Position numbers and translations under genes: made by a program. DNA of 64,000 nt from Dehalobacter restrictus DSM 9455 (GTDB lineage: Bacteria; Bacillota; Desulfitobacteriia; Desulfitobacteriales; Syntrophobotulaceae), in NCBI RefSeq assembly GCF_000512895.1, contig NZ_CP007033.1, positions 2,033,001-2,097,000 on the forward strand. The letters run 5' to 3'. How positions within the stretch are numbered: position 1 is the first letter of the stretch; the number at the start of each line of letters is the position of its first letter. This document shows, one piece after another, positions 15,568 to 24,152 of this stretch. Below the pieces are notes generated by a model that saw only the letters and a list, made by a program, of their open reading frames with translations, did not search any database and was not told where the DNA came from.

Positions 15568-16254
15568 TTAGTAAGGTATGCCTTCCTCAAACAGTTCTTT
15601 TAGTTTTTCCATATCATAGATGATAATTTTATTTTTTCTTTTCCTCAGAATATTTTCTTTTTTTAAACTTCCTAATATTTTACTTACCGTTACAAAGTGA
15701 AGCCCAGTAATCTCGGAAATTTTTCTGTTTGTTAATTGAATTTCTACTTCCCAAACATCATTATTGTATTTTCCTTGTGATTGACAAAGTTCATAAAATA
15801 AGTGTAGAAGCCTCACCGAAGGGGAATATAAGTTTATTTCGTTGGATAGATTTAAAAAGTAATAAGCTTTGGAATCATAATGTCTTAAGACATCAATCAC
15901 AATTTCTAAATCTTGTGCAAAAACATTCAGCAGTTGTTCTTTCGAGAAGAGACATACTTGACTGTCCTCGGCTGCAACAATCTGCATATGGTCATTCTCA
16001 AAAGTAAATAACCTATCCATAAAACAATACTGCCCCGCTGAATAGACAAATTTTTCTCTGCCATCATCTGTGATCTTAGAGACATTTAATCTACCCGAAA
16101 GTACAAATATCATTTTGCCAAGTACTTCATCAGGCAATAAGACGGCTTGCCCCTTAGAATAACTGCGTTTTGTGCCTAAATGGATATAGTTTTTTAATCT
16201 ACTTACGGGATAAAATGTATCTGGCAGAACAAAACTTTTAAGAATTTCTCCCAT
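15568..16254 (-). CDS. CprK-type CRP/FNR regulator
   Basis: This 228-aa protein has an effector beta-roll beginning near DTFYPVSRLKNYIHLG, which closely follows the CprK N-terminus, and the HTH ISEITGLHFVTVSKIL. The C-terminus KNKIIIYDMEKLKEL is also CprK-like. It should respond to a halogenated compound and activate nearby rdh genes. Its nearest target is the rdhBA pair at 13543-15242, downstream on the same strand. It is a close paralogue of the regulator at 22538. Confidence 0.9.
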   Translation of the reverse strand: MGEILKSFVLPDTFYPVSRLKNYIHLGTKRSYSKGQAVLLPDEVLGKMIFVLSGRLNVSKITDDGREKFVYSAGQYCFMDRLFTFENDHMQIVAAEDSQVCLFSKEQLLNVFAQDLEIVIDVLRHYDSKAYYFLNLSNEINLYSPSVRLLHLFYELCQSQGKYNNDVWEVEIQLTNRKISEITGLHFVTVSKILGSLKKENILRKRKNKIIIYDMEKLKELFEEGIPY

Positions 16255-16544
16255 TTTTTCCCTCCAAAGAAAATATTGATAATGATTCTTGGACTAAAAT
16301 AATTCTTACTTCAATTATAATAATTCGACAAAGTCAAAATTTTAGCTACAGCTACCTTTTGCGTTTTTTTTGACGAAATACAAATATTTTTATAACACTT
16401 GCAAACCAAAATCTCCTGATCAAACAAAAAAGCATGTATTATTCATTTTCTTCCCTTAAAAACAAAAAAAATACATGGTCATTTTACTAGTGAGGCTAAA
16501 TCGAAATTGACCATGGATATATACTTTTTTATATATACTTTTTT
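16255..16544. other. gene-free region with minus-strand terminator
   Basis: This region lies upstream of the regulator at 16254, so it should hold that gene's promoter. Towards the other end CATGGTCA (16474) pairs with TGACCATG (16508). Read on the minus strand the stem is followed by a run of eight T. This terminates the rdhABC operon that starts at 19600. No open frame is seen. Confidence 0.6.
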
Positions 16545-16649
16545 TAAATAGAGCTATATAGTTGATACATATTCAAAAGGATCAAGATGCTGACCAGCCC
16601 AATCAGTGTAATAAATATTAAATCTTTAGCGGTAAATTTGGTTTTCATG
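16545..16649 (-). pseudogene. small membrane protein gene after rdhC, apparently frameshifted
   Basis: An ATG at 16647-16649 has GAGGT six bases upstream and opens MKTKFTAKD. After a run of four T the frame leaves a clearly hydrophobic peptide, LIFITLIGLVSILILLN, which continues only in the neighbouring frame to a stop near 16544. Joining the two gives a 34-aa single-pass membrane protein, in the slot where small membrane proteins follow rdhC elsewhere. The alternative is that the 31-aa in-frame peptide is made, or that nothing is. Confidence 0.4.
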
Positions 16650-16679
16650 TTTACCTCACATCATTTCAATACTTTTGTT

Positions 16680-17831
16680 TCATCTTTCAACTAATGTCCC
16701 TTTAAAATCACCTTTTTTCCTATGTATCTTTCTAATGCTTCTCCTAATTAGTAAGATAACCTCATTTATCACCATAACCGGACAAAAAAACCTGCACCAG
16801 AATCTGCTGATAAACAACGAAGTAAACAATACTACAGGCAGAACAAGCCATTGCAAGCCAACTCCCTGCCTAGCAAATAAAGCAGCAAAAGGCTCATAAC
16901 CGGCGAAACTTGGAGACTTTAAGATGAATGCCCCTAATAACGCAAAATATGCCAATCCATATTTAATTTGAGCGGCTTTTGCTTCAAACGCTTTGTTAGG
17001 GCACTTGAATTTGCCTCCACCGATTTTTGCTGTTATTTCCTGAAGTGCACCAAAAGGACAAAGCCAAAAACAGTAAACATTCTTTCCTATGATTAATGTG
17101 ATGATTGGAATTCCGATGATCAGTATATACCAGATTAAATTTGTTTTTACTGATGGGAAGTTTCCCATTAAAAGTGAACATACATTGGCAAGAGAAATCG
17201 GCGTATTGTACTGAAACCCAATAACCACTAGACTACCTAGCAGAGTTATCCATCTGAGCTTTGAATGCTTGAAGCAAACTCCGATCAACATCAAAAAGAC
17301 TAAGGAAATAACAAAAACCTCTTTTAAACCGAATCTGAAAGGCTCGACCTCTTCAGTTACATTTAATTCGAATTGGGTTCTAGCAACTGCGTGACAGCCA
17401 AGAGAAACGGCTTTGGCAATTCCCCTGGAAGAATAAGTCGCACCCGATATTCGGTCAATATCCTGGTTAATGCTTAAGGGCTCCGTAATGCTCTTCCCTA
17501 TAAATTTCTCAAGATATTTCTTACTGATAACTTCATCCATAAAAGAAGGAGTGTCTTTATGATCGGCAATAACTGTTCCCACGATCCTTCCCTTAAGGTT
17601 GATTCCGGTTACCATTTTTATTGGTCCCCCGTACGCAATTGCCTGATCGATTACTACATAGCCGACCTTTTCTTCTGCTCCGTTTTGGTCTTTTGTCTTT
17701 CCTTCATAAATTAAGGGGGAAAGCGCAATCTTTTCAAAAGATTGCGCTTCGGGAAGTGCTTTTTCCACCAGCTGAAGTAAATCGCCATCTGTTACAATCC
17801 AATTTGTACCTAAGGGGAACAATAAAGCCAT
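16680..17831 (-). CDS. rdhC: RdhC: NosR/PceC-like membrane FMN-binding protein (start region frameshifted)
   Basis: At least 383 aa. The FMN domain has SGATYSS, the flavinylation site. Five membrane helices and the CxxxCP motifs CFWLCP and CRFFCP follow. The visible start at 17831 cuts off half of the first membrane helix. A better ATG at 17885-17887 lies 15 bases after the rdhB stop, behind AAAGGAA. It encodes MTDIKQKK and enters the same helix (GIVFFIAIMALLF), but only if one base is gained in a run of eight A (17862-17869). The gene is either mutated there, expressed by slippage at the A-run, or affected by a sequencing error. Confidence 0.85.
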   Translation of the reverse strand: MALLFPLGTNWIVTDGDLLQLVEKALPEAQSFEKIALSPLIYEGKTKDQNGAEEKVGYVVIDQAIAYGGPIKMVTGINLKGRIVGTVIADHKDTPSFMDEVISKKYLEKFIGKSITEPLSINQDIDRISGATYSSRGIAKAVSLGCHAVARTQFELNVTEEVEPFRFGLKEVFVISLVFLMLIGVCFKHSKLRWITLLGSLVVIGFQYNTPISLANVCSLLMGNFPSVKTNLIWYILIIGIPIITLIIGKNVYCFWLCPFGALQEITAKIGGGKFKCPNKAFEAKAAQIKYGLAYFALLGAFILKSPSFAGYEPFAALFARQGVGLQWLVLPVVLFTSLFISRFWCRFFCPVMVINEVILLIRRSIRKIHRKKGDFKGTLVER

Positions 17832-17901
17832 GATAGCGATGAAGAAAACAATACCTTTAAGTTTTTTTTCTGTTTGATGTCTGTCATTGTTTTTCCTTTA
17901 C

Positions 17902-18216
17902 TTAGCTTCTTACTGAAGTGGTCTTATCCGGGTCAGATTTAAAACTCTTTAATTTTGTTACATCAAATCTTATGGTCAGGAAAATTAAGCCGAATAGTAT
18001 TGCACCGAATATTAACAACCCCATACCTGCAGCTTGAGATTCCCCTTCTGCAAGGCTGCTTACAATCCATGCTATTGTAAAGCTTCCCCACAAAACAGAA
18101 ATCGCTGTTCCAACCCACCTGGCTATAGACATTTTACCAGCTACATCCAATTTAAAATATAAGAACCAAACCGAAGATGCTATTAATGCTCCAAGAAATA
18201 TCCAAAATATTGTCAT
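17902..18216 (-). CDS. rdhB: RdhB membrane anchor
   Basis: The start is ATG at 18216 (MTIFWIFLGA), with AAGGAGAG upstream. A longer frame running back into rdhA has no ribosome site. The 104-aa product has three membrane helices and a charged C-terminus. It is not CprB-like in sequence. Gene order here is rdhA-rdhB-rdhC, unlike the BA order of most neighbours. rdhA stops 13 bases upstream and rdhC begins 14 bases downstream. Confidence 0.88.
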   Translation of the reverse strand: MTIFWIFLGALIASSVWFLYFKLDVAGKMSIARWVGTAISVLWGSFTIAWIVSSLAEGESQAAGMGLLIFGAILFGLIFLTIRFDVTKLKSFKSDPDKTTSVRS

Positions 18217-18229
18217 AGTACCTCTCTCC

Positions 18230-19600
18230 TTAACTTTTTTTATTCCAAAATTCCTTCGTTTTTTGTACGGTATCAGTTTTCCCATATCCAAATAAATCGT
18301 CGAAATACCTAAGGGCTGATCTCGCAGGTGTATTTGCTCCTAACCTTGCCAAATCATGCTGCCATTCTTTTTGTTTGTTAAAGGGACATACTTGTATGCA
18401 TATTGCACAGTCGCTGCCAAGCTCAGCCCAATTGCTGATACATTTCACGCAATCTAAGGCCCATCTTTTCACGCCCGCGCTTGTCGAAATCGTAGCCTTG
18501 TCAAAACTTGGTTCTTTCTGTTTGGATATTGCTTGTTTCGGACAGTGATCCGCACACTTCATACAAGATGTACAAAATTCCTTAACGCCAAAAGTAATCG
18601 GTTTATCCGGTGTCATAGGTAAATCGGTAATAACCTTACATAAACGAACTCTCGGTCCATATTCCGGTGTAACGAGAATCCCAATCCTGCTCAATTCTCC
18701 TAGGCCGGCATGAATAGCCATAGGGACACTTAAGCCGGTATCATTGCCGCAGGGGATAGCGTTATATCCGCACAATCTTATGAAAGAAGCCACTTTATGC
18801 GCTATATTACCCATTTCGGAATATTCATTGCCCACTGCAGCATGTTCGAGTATTCCCGGAGCTGCATCAATAGCGTCAAAATCCATTTCAAGTGCAAAAA
18901 CAAGGACATTTGTAGGAGTAAACGGGAATTTTGTCTCCTGGTAATTCAAGTTAGTAAAGGCGGACTCTTTATGATTCTTACTCCCGCTATCAGACGGCGT
19001 GACAATACTATAAGAATAAATCCACCGTTCATCATACGGCGCAATTCCAACTTTATCCGCGCCTAAAAATAAAGATGCTTTTTTCAGAATTTTGCTGGCC
19101 TCGTCCGGACTAGAAAACTGGTACTTGTTCGGGCTGACAGGACCGTCCCATTTATACATTCCGAGACCCGCGAAACCTGGAGCATGATAATCGTTAATAT
19201 CATCTTCTACGGACCAGGCCGCTCCTCTTAACGCGAATTCAAGCTGTCCGAAGCCTTCTCCGCCCGTAGTGGGTATTACCCCCATTTTTTTATTTAGGTA
19301 TTCGTTCAAAATAGGCAATATGTCCGTTTCTCCGCCGTATCCTCGAAAAAACACATTACCTCTTTGATCGTACCGTTTGTACTCGCTGTTCATCTCTACC
19401 GGGAAATCATCGAGTTCTGTTACACCATAAGCCTTTCCGGAATCTCCAGGCACTTCGGTGCCCAGCAAGGCAGCGGCACCTGCTACTCCGACCCCCAATC
19501 CCATCGATCTTAAGAACCCACGTCTGCTTACTCCTTTGGAACCAATTTCTGGTGCTTCATTGTTCTGAGCTTTTTCACAATTTTCATTCTCCTGCGTCAT
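18230..19600 (-). CDS. rdhA: reductive dehalogenase RdhA
   Basis: This 456-aa precursor has the Tat motif RRGFLRSMG after about 25 residues. The Fe-S region has CTSCMKCADHCP and CAICIQVCPF, with a preceding CVKC. The corrinoid-binding half includes GADKVGIAPYDERW, a version of the GADxVGIAPYD block also seen in the PceA-like enzymes of this window. GGAGAG lies before the ATG. It is first in an rdhA-B-C operon. The length and GxDTGxS block resemble the CfrA/PceA side of the family more than CprA. The substrate is unknown. Confidence 0.94.
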   Translation of the reverse strand: MTQENENCEKAQNNEAPEIGSKGVSRRGFLRSMGLGVGVAGAAALLGTEVPGDSGKAYGVTELDDFPVEMNSEYKRYDQRGNVFFRGYGGETDILPILNEYLNKKMGVIPTTGGEGFGQLEFALRGAAWSVEDDINDYHAPGFAGLGMYKWDGPVSPNKYQFSSPDEASKILKKASLFLGADKVGIAPYDERWIYSYSIVTPSDSGSKNHKESAFTNLNYQETKFPFTPTNVLVFALEMDFDAIDAAPGILEHAAVGNEYSEMGNIAHKVASFIRLCGYNAIPCGNDTGLSVPMAIHAGLGELSRIGILVTPEYGPRVRLCKVITDLPMTPDKPITFGVKEFCTSCMKCADHCPKQAISKQKEPSFDKATISTSAGVKRWALDCVKCISNWAELGSDCAICIQVCPFNKQKEWQHDLARLGANTPARSALRYFDDLFGYGKTDTVQKTKEFWNKKS

Positions 19601-19660
19601 AACCTAGCTCTCCTTTCCAAACCGAATTTTAATTATCTTTCCGTTATTAGATTAGCATAG

Positions 19661-19707
19661 AAAAAAATAAGCACCTTATAGTGTAAACTACAAGGTGCTT
19701 ATTTTTT
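19661..19707 (-). terminator. rho-independent terminator of CRP/FNR gene
   Basis: AAAATAAGCACCTT pairs with AAGGTGCTTATTTT, giving T-runs on both strands. It ends the regulator gene at 19714 and sits just upstream of the rdhABC operon. Confidence 0.8.
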
Positions 19708-19713
19708 TAAATT

Positions 19714-20400
19714 TTAATTTAATTCGAACAATTCAATTAACTTTTCCATTCTATCTATATTTATCGAGTACATTCCTTCTACTCTTTCAATTAAACCTTC
19801 TTCTTTAAAATTTGCTAAGATTTTTGCGACGGTTACCCTATTGATACCTGCTAAATCACTAACAAATTGTTGGCTAATAGGAAAGTGAATTAACCGAAGC
19901 TCATTTTGGTTGCTATTTATGCCGAAATAGTACGCGAACTGCAGTAGTAATTTGCCAACCTTGGTTTCTGCATTACTAAAACAAGATTGACTCAATTGTC
20001 CAACCAACATCATAACTTTGCTACTGAGGGAGCGTAAAATATAGTCTCTGATACATGGATAATTATCTAATAAGATTTTAACGTCAGATTTGCTAATAAA
20101 ACAAGTTTCGAGCTGAGTAAGAGCTTTATAATAAACCGGTTGCAATTCCTCTTCAAAAGTTCCGACATCTCCCAAAAGGCACCCCGGTATTTCTATTCCT
20201 ATAGTTTTTTTTCGTCCATCGGAAGACATGAAAAAAACATCTACATTCCCTTTAATGATATAGTGAATACCCTCAATCGGAGTTTCGGGATTCGAGAGCG
20301 TTTCACCTTTCTTTAGAAAACGCAAATCGCCATTTTTTTCGAAATACGTCCTTACATTTATTTCATCATTCGATAAGATAGGAAAATATTTGTCTTTCAT
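19714..20400 (-). CDS. CRP/FNR-family regulator (non-CprK subtype)
   Basis: The start is ATG at 20400, with AAGGAG six bases upstream. The 228-aa product has a beta-roll with GDVGTFEEELQPVYYKALT and a helix-turn-helix FVSDLAGINRVTVAKILANF. The recognition helix INRVTVAK resembles the plus-strand regulator at 38055 rather than CprK. The gene lies directly upstream of and codirectional with the rdhABC operon, from which it is separated by a terminator. It is the likely local activator. The effector is unknown. Confidence 0.87.
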   Translation of the reverse strand: MKDKYFPILSNDEINVRTYFEKNGDLRFLKKGETLSNPETPIEGIHYIIKGNVDVFFMSSDGRKKTIGIEIPGCLLGDVGTFEEELQPVYYKALTQLETCFISKSDVKILLDNYPCIRDYILRSLSSKVMMLVGQLSQSCFSNAETKVGKLLLQFAYYFGINSNQNELRLIHFPISQQFVSDLAGINRVTVAKILANFKEEGLIERVEGMYSINIDRMEKLIELFELN

Positions 20401-20570
20401 TTCAATCTCCTTTCTAAACACTGTTGAATTCTGTTTTATAACTCAGTGCCGATAAAGGATATTTTTATCATAACCTAGGATTTACATTTTAACACAGACT
20501 AATAAGATGCCCTTGTAGTTTAAGTTACAAAATGAGAACTTGTCGAATTCCCTTTGGTTTTTGAACATAA

Positions 20571-20603
20571 TTTTTAGCGATGCCTTAACAGCACCGCTAA
20601 AAA
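20571..20603 (-). terminator. hairpin after rdhA
   Basis: TTTTTAGCG pairs with CGCTAAAAA. The T-run is weak on the minus strand. It lies 17 bases past the rdhA stop. Confidence 0.5.
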
Positions 20604-20619
20604 TTTTCTTACATTTGGA

Positions 20620-21993
20620 TTAATACTTAAATTTATACATCTCCGGCCATTCCAGCCACCATTTGTATTTTTCGATCTCTTCAGTCCCGTAACCAAACAT
20701 ATCGTCTATGCCTTTAAGAAGTTTGGCACTAGTCTCCCCTTTGCTGCCGATCCAAATGCCGGCTTCATGAAACCAGGAACTTTCCTTAGAATTCCATGGA
20801 CATGTTTTAATACAACGGCCACAGCAGTTTCCAGCATCGTTGCCGGTTCTAAATCCCGTACATTTCTTAAAATCACTGTTCCATCGTATATATCCGTTAT
20901 ATTCTACAGGATCCTTATCAAAAGAAATTGCTTGGGCAGGACAATTGTCCGCGCACTTTCTGCATACTCTGCAAAAATCCAACATTCCAAAGTCAATGGG
21001 TTTATCCGGAACCAAAGGCAAATCCGTGGTGATAGCTGCTACTTTGCTGCGAAATCCTATACGCGGATGGGCTACACAGTCTCCTGTTCGAGTAAGTTCA
21101 CCCATACCAGCCGAGATTAAAGCAGGTGCCATAACTGCTCCATAGTTACCAAAATGATGTGCCCTGGCATGATAACCAAGTGCCCTGATGTATCCGGCAA
21201 TAATCACTGAAATATTGGCTGTTGCATGATAACACCGAAATGATTGGGTATTAGCAATGCCATCATACCCGGTTGATGCCATATAGGTTTCCAAGTGCTG
21301 CTCTACTGCAACCATAATGACATAAGGCATCCGTTCATTGAAAGGAGTCTCTGTAATTGGAACTCCTTTGGGAACCGCACCGGCAACAATCGCTATAAGC
21401 GGAGGATTCATTTTATTCGAGTAATAAGCTAATTCCGGCATTTTTCCAATTCCGACCTCATCCGCCCTCAGGTAGTACGCTAAATCTTTAATATGCATGG
21501 ACATTTGTTCCGGATCAGGAATAGGAAGTTTTTCAGGACTCGGGGCGCCGTCAACAATTGGTTCACCGGAAATTTGAGCCATAGCAGGACCAATACCCGC
21601 ATTAATCGGATACCTTGGCCCGAGTGTAAATAGCCCCGCTTGTGATTTAGGGCCAAAATTTCCTTGGGCAGCCTGCGCAAATCCCATATTTTTTTCACTG
21701 GTCTGTTTTACAGTTCCAACAATTTGACTTGTCCCAAGCCATTGATCATTATGCTCAGCATAACTGACCGAAGCACCCCCATAATTCGGTTCGGGCCTCA
21801 GCTTGGACCATAGACCTTTTTTCCCGGGAATGTATCCATAGTTGCTTACAGCTGCATCAGCTATCTTGGAGGGAGCCTGAATTGCTCCAAGAACGCCCAT
21901 GGCAGCCGCAGCTGCTCCTGTTTTTAAAAAACCTCGACGAGTAACTTCAAATTTTTTTTCTGATTTACCATTCCGTTTATCAGAGCCAAACAT
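20620..21993 (-). CDS. rdhA: CprA-like reductive dehalogenase
   Basis: The start is ATG at 21993 (MFGSDKRNG), with GAGGTG seven bases upstream. The 457-aa precursor has the Tat motif RRGFLKTGAAAAAMG, then [26 protein letters not shown] and STGYDGIANTQS. The Fe-S clusters are CRVCRKCADNCP and CGRCIKTCPW. It is close to, but clearly distinct from, the duplicated pair at 13543 and 25133. An RdhB gene precedes it by 13 bases and a CprK-like regulator lies upstream. The substrate is not predictable from sequence. Confidence 0.95.
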   Translation of the reverse strand: MFGSDKRNGKSEKKFEVTRRGFLKTGAAAAAMGVLGAIQAPSKIADAAVSNYGYIPGKKGLWSKLRPEPNYGGASVSYAEHNDQWLGTSQIVGTVKQTSEKNMGFAQAAQGNFGPKSQAGLFTLGPRYPINAGIGPAMAQISGEPIVDGAPSPEKLPIPDPEQMSMHIKDLAYYLRADEVGIGKMPELAYYSNKMNPPLIAIVAGAVPKGVPITETPFNERMPYVIMVAVEQHLETYMASTGYDGIANTQSFRCYHATANISVIIAGYIRALGYHARAHHFGNYGAVMAPALISAGMGELTRTGDCVAHPRIGFRSKVAAITTDLPLVPDKPIDFGMLDFCRVCRKCADNCPAQAISFDKDPVEYNGYIRWNSDFKKCTGFRTGNDAGNCCGRCIKTCPWNSKESSWFHEAGIWIGSKGETSAKLLKGIDDMFGYGTEEIEKYKWWLEWPEMYKFKY

Positions 21994-22006
21994 ACTATCC
22001 CACCTC

Positions 22007-22318
22007 TCAAGCTTGAACAGATTCATCTGTCTTATTCAGTTTCTTTGAACCGATAAATCCTAATAAACGAGCTAAGATGATAGCGATAACTATCGCTATT
22101 CCGCCAAATAAGAATATGGCTGTACTTGTTGCCTTGGCGTGACCGACGCTGGCATTAATGTAGATGAAGGATACTCCCATCCAAAGTACAGCGTTCCCGA
22201 CTACGTATAGCGCCCAAATTAGTACTCTTTTCCACATAACCCCCTTGATAAGTGGATTGATAAATAAAATTCCAGCTAAAAATAGAATTCCCGCCAAGAA
22301 AATTAAAAAAATACTCAT
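22007..22318 (-). CDS. rdhB: RdhB membrane anchor (CprB-like)
   Basis: This 103-aa three-helix protein begins MSIFLIFLAGILFLAG, with AAGGAGGTG upstream. The block INASVGHAKATSTAIFLFGG is shared with other CprB-like anchors. It pairs with the CprA-like enzyme directly downstream. TTGTATACAA, a 10-base palindrome at 22346-22355, lies about 30 bases before the start codon and may contain the -10. Confidence 0.92.
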   Translation of the reverse strand: MSIFLIFLAGILFLAGILFINPLIKGVMWKRVLIWALYVVGNAVLWMGVSFIYINASVGHAKATSTAIFLFGGIAIVIAIILARLLGFIGSKKLNKTDESVQA

Positions 22319-22483
22319 TATATTTCACCTCCTTTCTACTCAAAATTGTATACAAATCCAATTTATATTTTTTTAGTTTCAACAACTATTTTAAAATTTA
22401 GTTTTAATAGCACGGTGAACTCTTCATTTTTTAAATTTTAAAAACAATTAATATCTTCTGATTTCAACTAATCCGTTAGAAGC

Positions 22484-22528
22484 AAAAAAAACTGCTTTAA
22501 CTCAGTCCCACTGAGCAAGCAGTTTTTT
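22484..22528 (-). terminator. rho-independent terminator of CprK-type gene
   Basis: AAAAAACTGCTT pairs with AAGCAGTTTTTT, with T-runs on both strands. It is ten bases past the stop of the regulator gene. Confidence 0.85.
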
Positions 22529-22537
22529 ATAACTATA

Positions 22538-23224
22538 TCAGTACGTTATTCCCTCATCAATTAAACTTTTTAGCCTTTCCACATCATAGATAATAATTTT
22601 AGTTTTTGTTTTCTTTAATATTTTTTGTCTCTTCAAATATCCGAATATTTTACTAACCGTCACAAAGTGAAGCCCGGTTATCTCAGATATACCTTTATTA
22701 GGCAAATAGATATTTATTTCCCAAGTGTTATTTTTATATTTTCCCTTACTTTTATATAGTTCGTAAAGCAATCGTAAAATTCTTGCTGATGGACTATATA
22801 AATTCAATTCATTGGTTTGATTTAAGAAATAATACACTTTTGAGGCAAAATTTCTTAGGACATCAATAATTAGTTCTTCATCCTGTTTAAAAACCATCAG
22901 TAACTGCTCTTTTGTAAAAAAGCATACCTTGCTGTCCTCAACCGCAATGATTAGGATATGATCTTCTTCAAAACTAAATAATCTATCCATAAGACAATAC
23001 TGCCCGGCCGAATAAATAAATTTTTCTCTGCCATCTGGGGTTATGGTTGAAACTTTTAATCTTCCTGATAGAACGAATATTATTTTACCTAAGACTTCAT
23101 CGGGCAATAATACTGCTTCTCCCTTTCGATAACTGCGCTGTGAGCCGAAATCAAGGTAATCACATAGATTTTCGACCGGATAAAAAGTATCTGGTAGAAC
23201 ACAGCCTCTAAGAACTTCTCCCAT
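22538..23224 (-). CDS. CprK-type CRP/FNR regulator
   Basis: The start is ATG at 23224, with GGAGG eight bases upstream. This gives 228 aa, the same as its paralogue at 15568. The effector domain begins LPDTFYPVENL. The HTH is ISEITGLHFVTVSKIF. It is codirectional with the rdhBA pair at 20620-22318. An inverted repeat ATAAATTA-N8-TAATTTAT (23270-23293) lies 45 bases upstream of the gene and could be its own operator. The inducer is unknown. Confidence 0.9.
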   Translation of the reverse strand: MGEVLRGCVLPDTFYPVENLCDYLDFGSQRSYRKGEAVLLPDEVLGKIIFVLSGRLKVSTITPDGREKFIYSAGQYCLMDRLFSFEEDHILIIAVEDSKVCFFTKEQLLMVFKQDEELIIDVLRNFASKVYYFLNQTNELNLYSPSARILRLLYELYKSKGKYKNNTWEINIYLPNKGISEITGLHFVTVSKIFGYLKRQKILKKTKTKIIIYDVERLKSLIDEGITY

Positions 23225-23269
23225 AACTTCATCCTCCAAGGTATTTAAATTATTTTTGAACGCAAAAAT

Positions 23270-23293
23270 ATAAATTAGTTATAATTAATTTAT
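23270..23293. promoter_or_regulatory. inverted repeat upstream of CprK-type gene
   Basis: ATAAATTA and TAATTTAT form perfect 8-base arms separated by 8 bases. The AT-rich symmetry resembles but does not match the published dehalobox TTAAT-N4-ATTAA. Confidence 0.3.
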
Positions 23294-23462
23294 ATTTTAA
23301 GTTAGCAGTCAATAAAAAGGTTTAGTTTCGACTATTTTTTTGTTTTTTATTTATATTTAAAATGCCAATAAGCCCTGGTTTGAACAATTCATGGATACAC
23401 CAAGGCTCTTTGCGTTCCTGATGTAAATAGATTTCTGCAAAATCCGGTTGTTTTGAAACTGA

Positions 23463-24152
23463 TTACACTAGTACTCTGTAACAGCTAAAAGTTAACAATA
23501 GGATAAAGGCGCTTGAGCTTAATCCTGGCGTCATCTGTAGTAAAGTGCCAATCAATTCCTCGTTGTTTCTTGTTCGGTCTACAAACCAGAACTTAAGTTC
23601 CTTTCGTAATAATTCAAGCGAGGGGATACGTCTGCTTTCCAAGCACTGCCGCCCAAGAGCGGATAATTCAATCTCAGCAATGTTCATCCAGCTTCCGTGT
23701 TTTGGTGTGTAATGTATTTCCAGGCGATTTGCAATCTCAAAAGCGCGTTTTGGCTCAAAAGCATCATATAATGATGCAACGGAATGGATATTTAGGTTAT
23801 CCATGACAAGCACAATCTTTTTGGCCTCTGGATATTGATCTTCGGCTAGCCACGCTATTTGCTTCGCCCAATCGATTTTTGTTCGGTGCTCTTGGGCGTC
23901 TGCATATCGCCAGCCTTGCAGTGGCTCTGTAAACAGAAAGATACAACCGTTTCCGTTTTTGATATATTCATGATCATAATACCCTGCAGCATTCCGCCTT
24001 GACCTAAAGCCCTTTCGTGTATCAGCAAAGAATTGAATTGGTTTTTCATCCATGCAGATCACAGGATAATCCTGATTATAAGGTCGGCTATATACCTCTA
24101 ACACGTTTTCCATTGCGGCAACAAAAGCTGAACTTTGCTCCGGTGGTATCAT
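23463..24152 (-). CDS. IS630 transposase, catalytic half (OrfB)
   Basis: This 229-aa DDE domain has CMDEKPIQ (first Asp), VLVMDNLNIH (second Asp) and GSWMNIAEIELSALGRQC (Glu), the DDE_3 signature. The reading frame opens inside the element and joins the N-terminal half by a -1 shift at a run of seven A (in the region 24184-24190). Both halves otherwise look intact. The frame overlaps the left terminal repeat at its 3' end. Confidence 0.85.
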   Translation of the reverse strand: MIPPEQSSAFVAAMENVLEVYSRPYNQDYPVICMDEKPIQFFADTRKGFRSRRNAAGYYDHEYIKNGNGCIFLFTEPLQGWRYADAQEHRTKIDWAKQIAWLAEDQYPEAKKIVLVMDNLNIHSVASLYDAFEPKRAFEIANRLEIHYTPKHGSWMNIAEIELSALGRQCLESRRIPSLELLRKELKFWFVDRTRNNEELIGTLLQMTPGLSSSAFILLLTFSCYRVLV

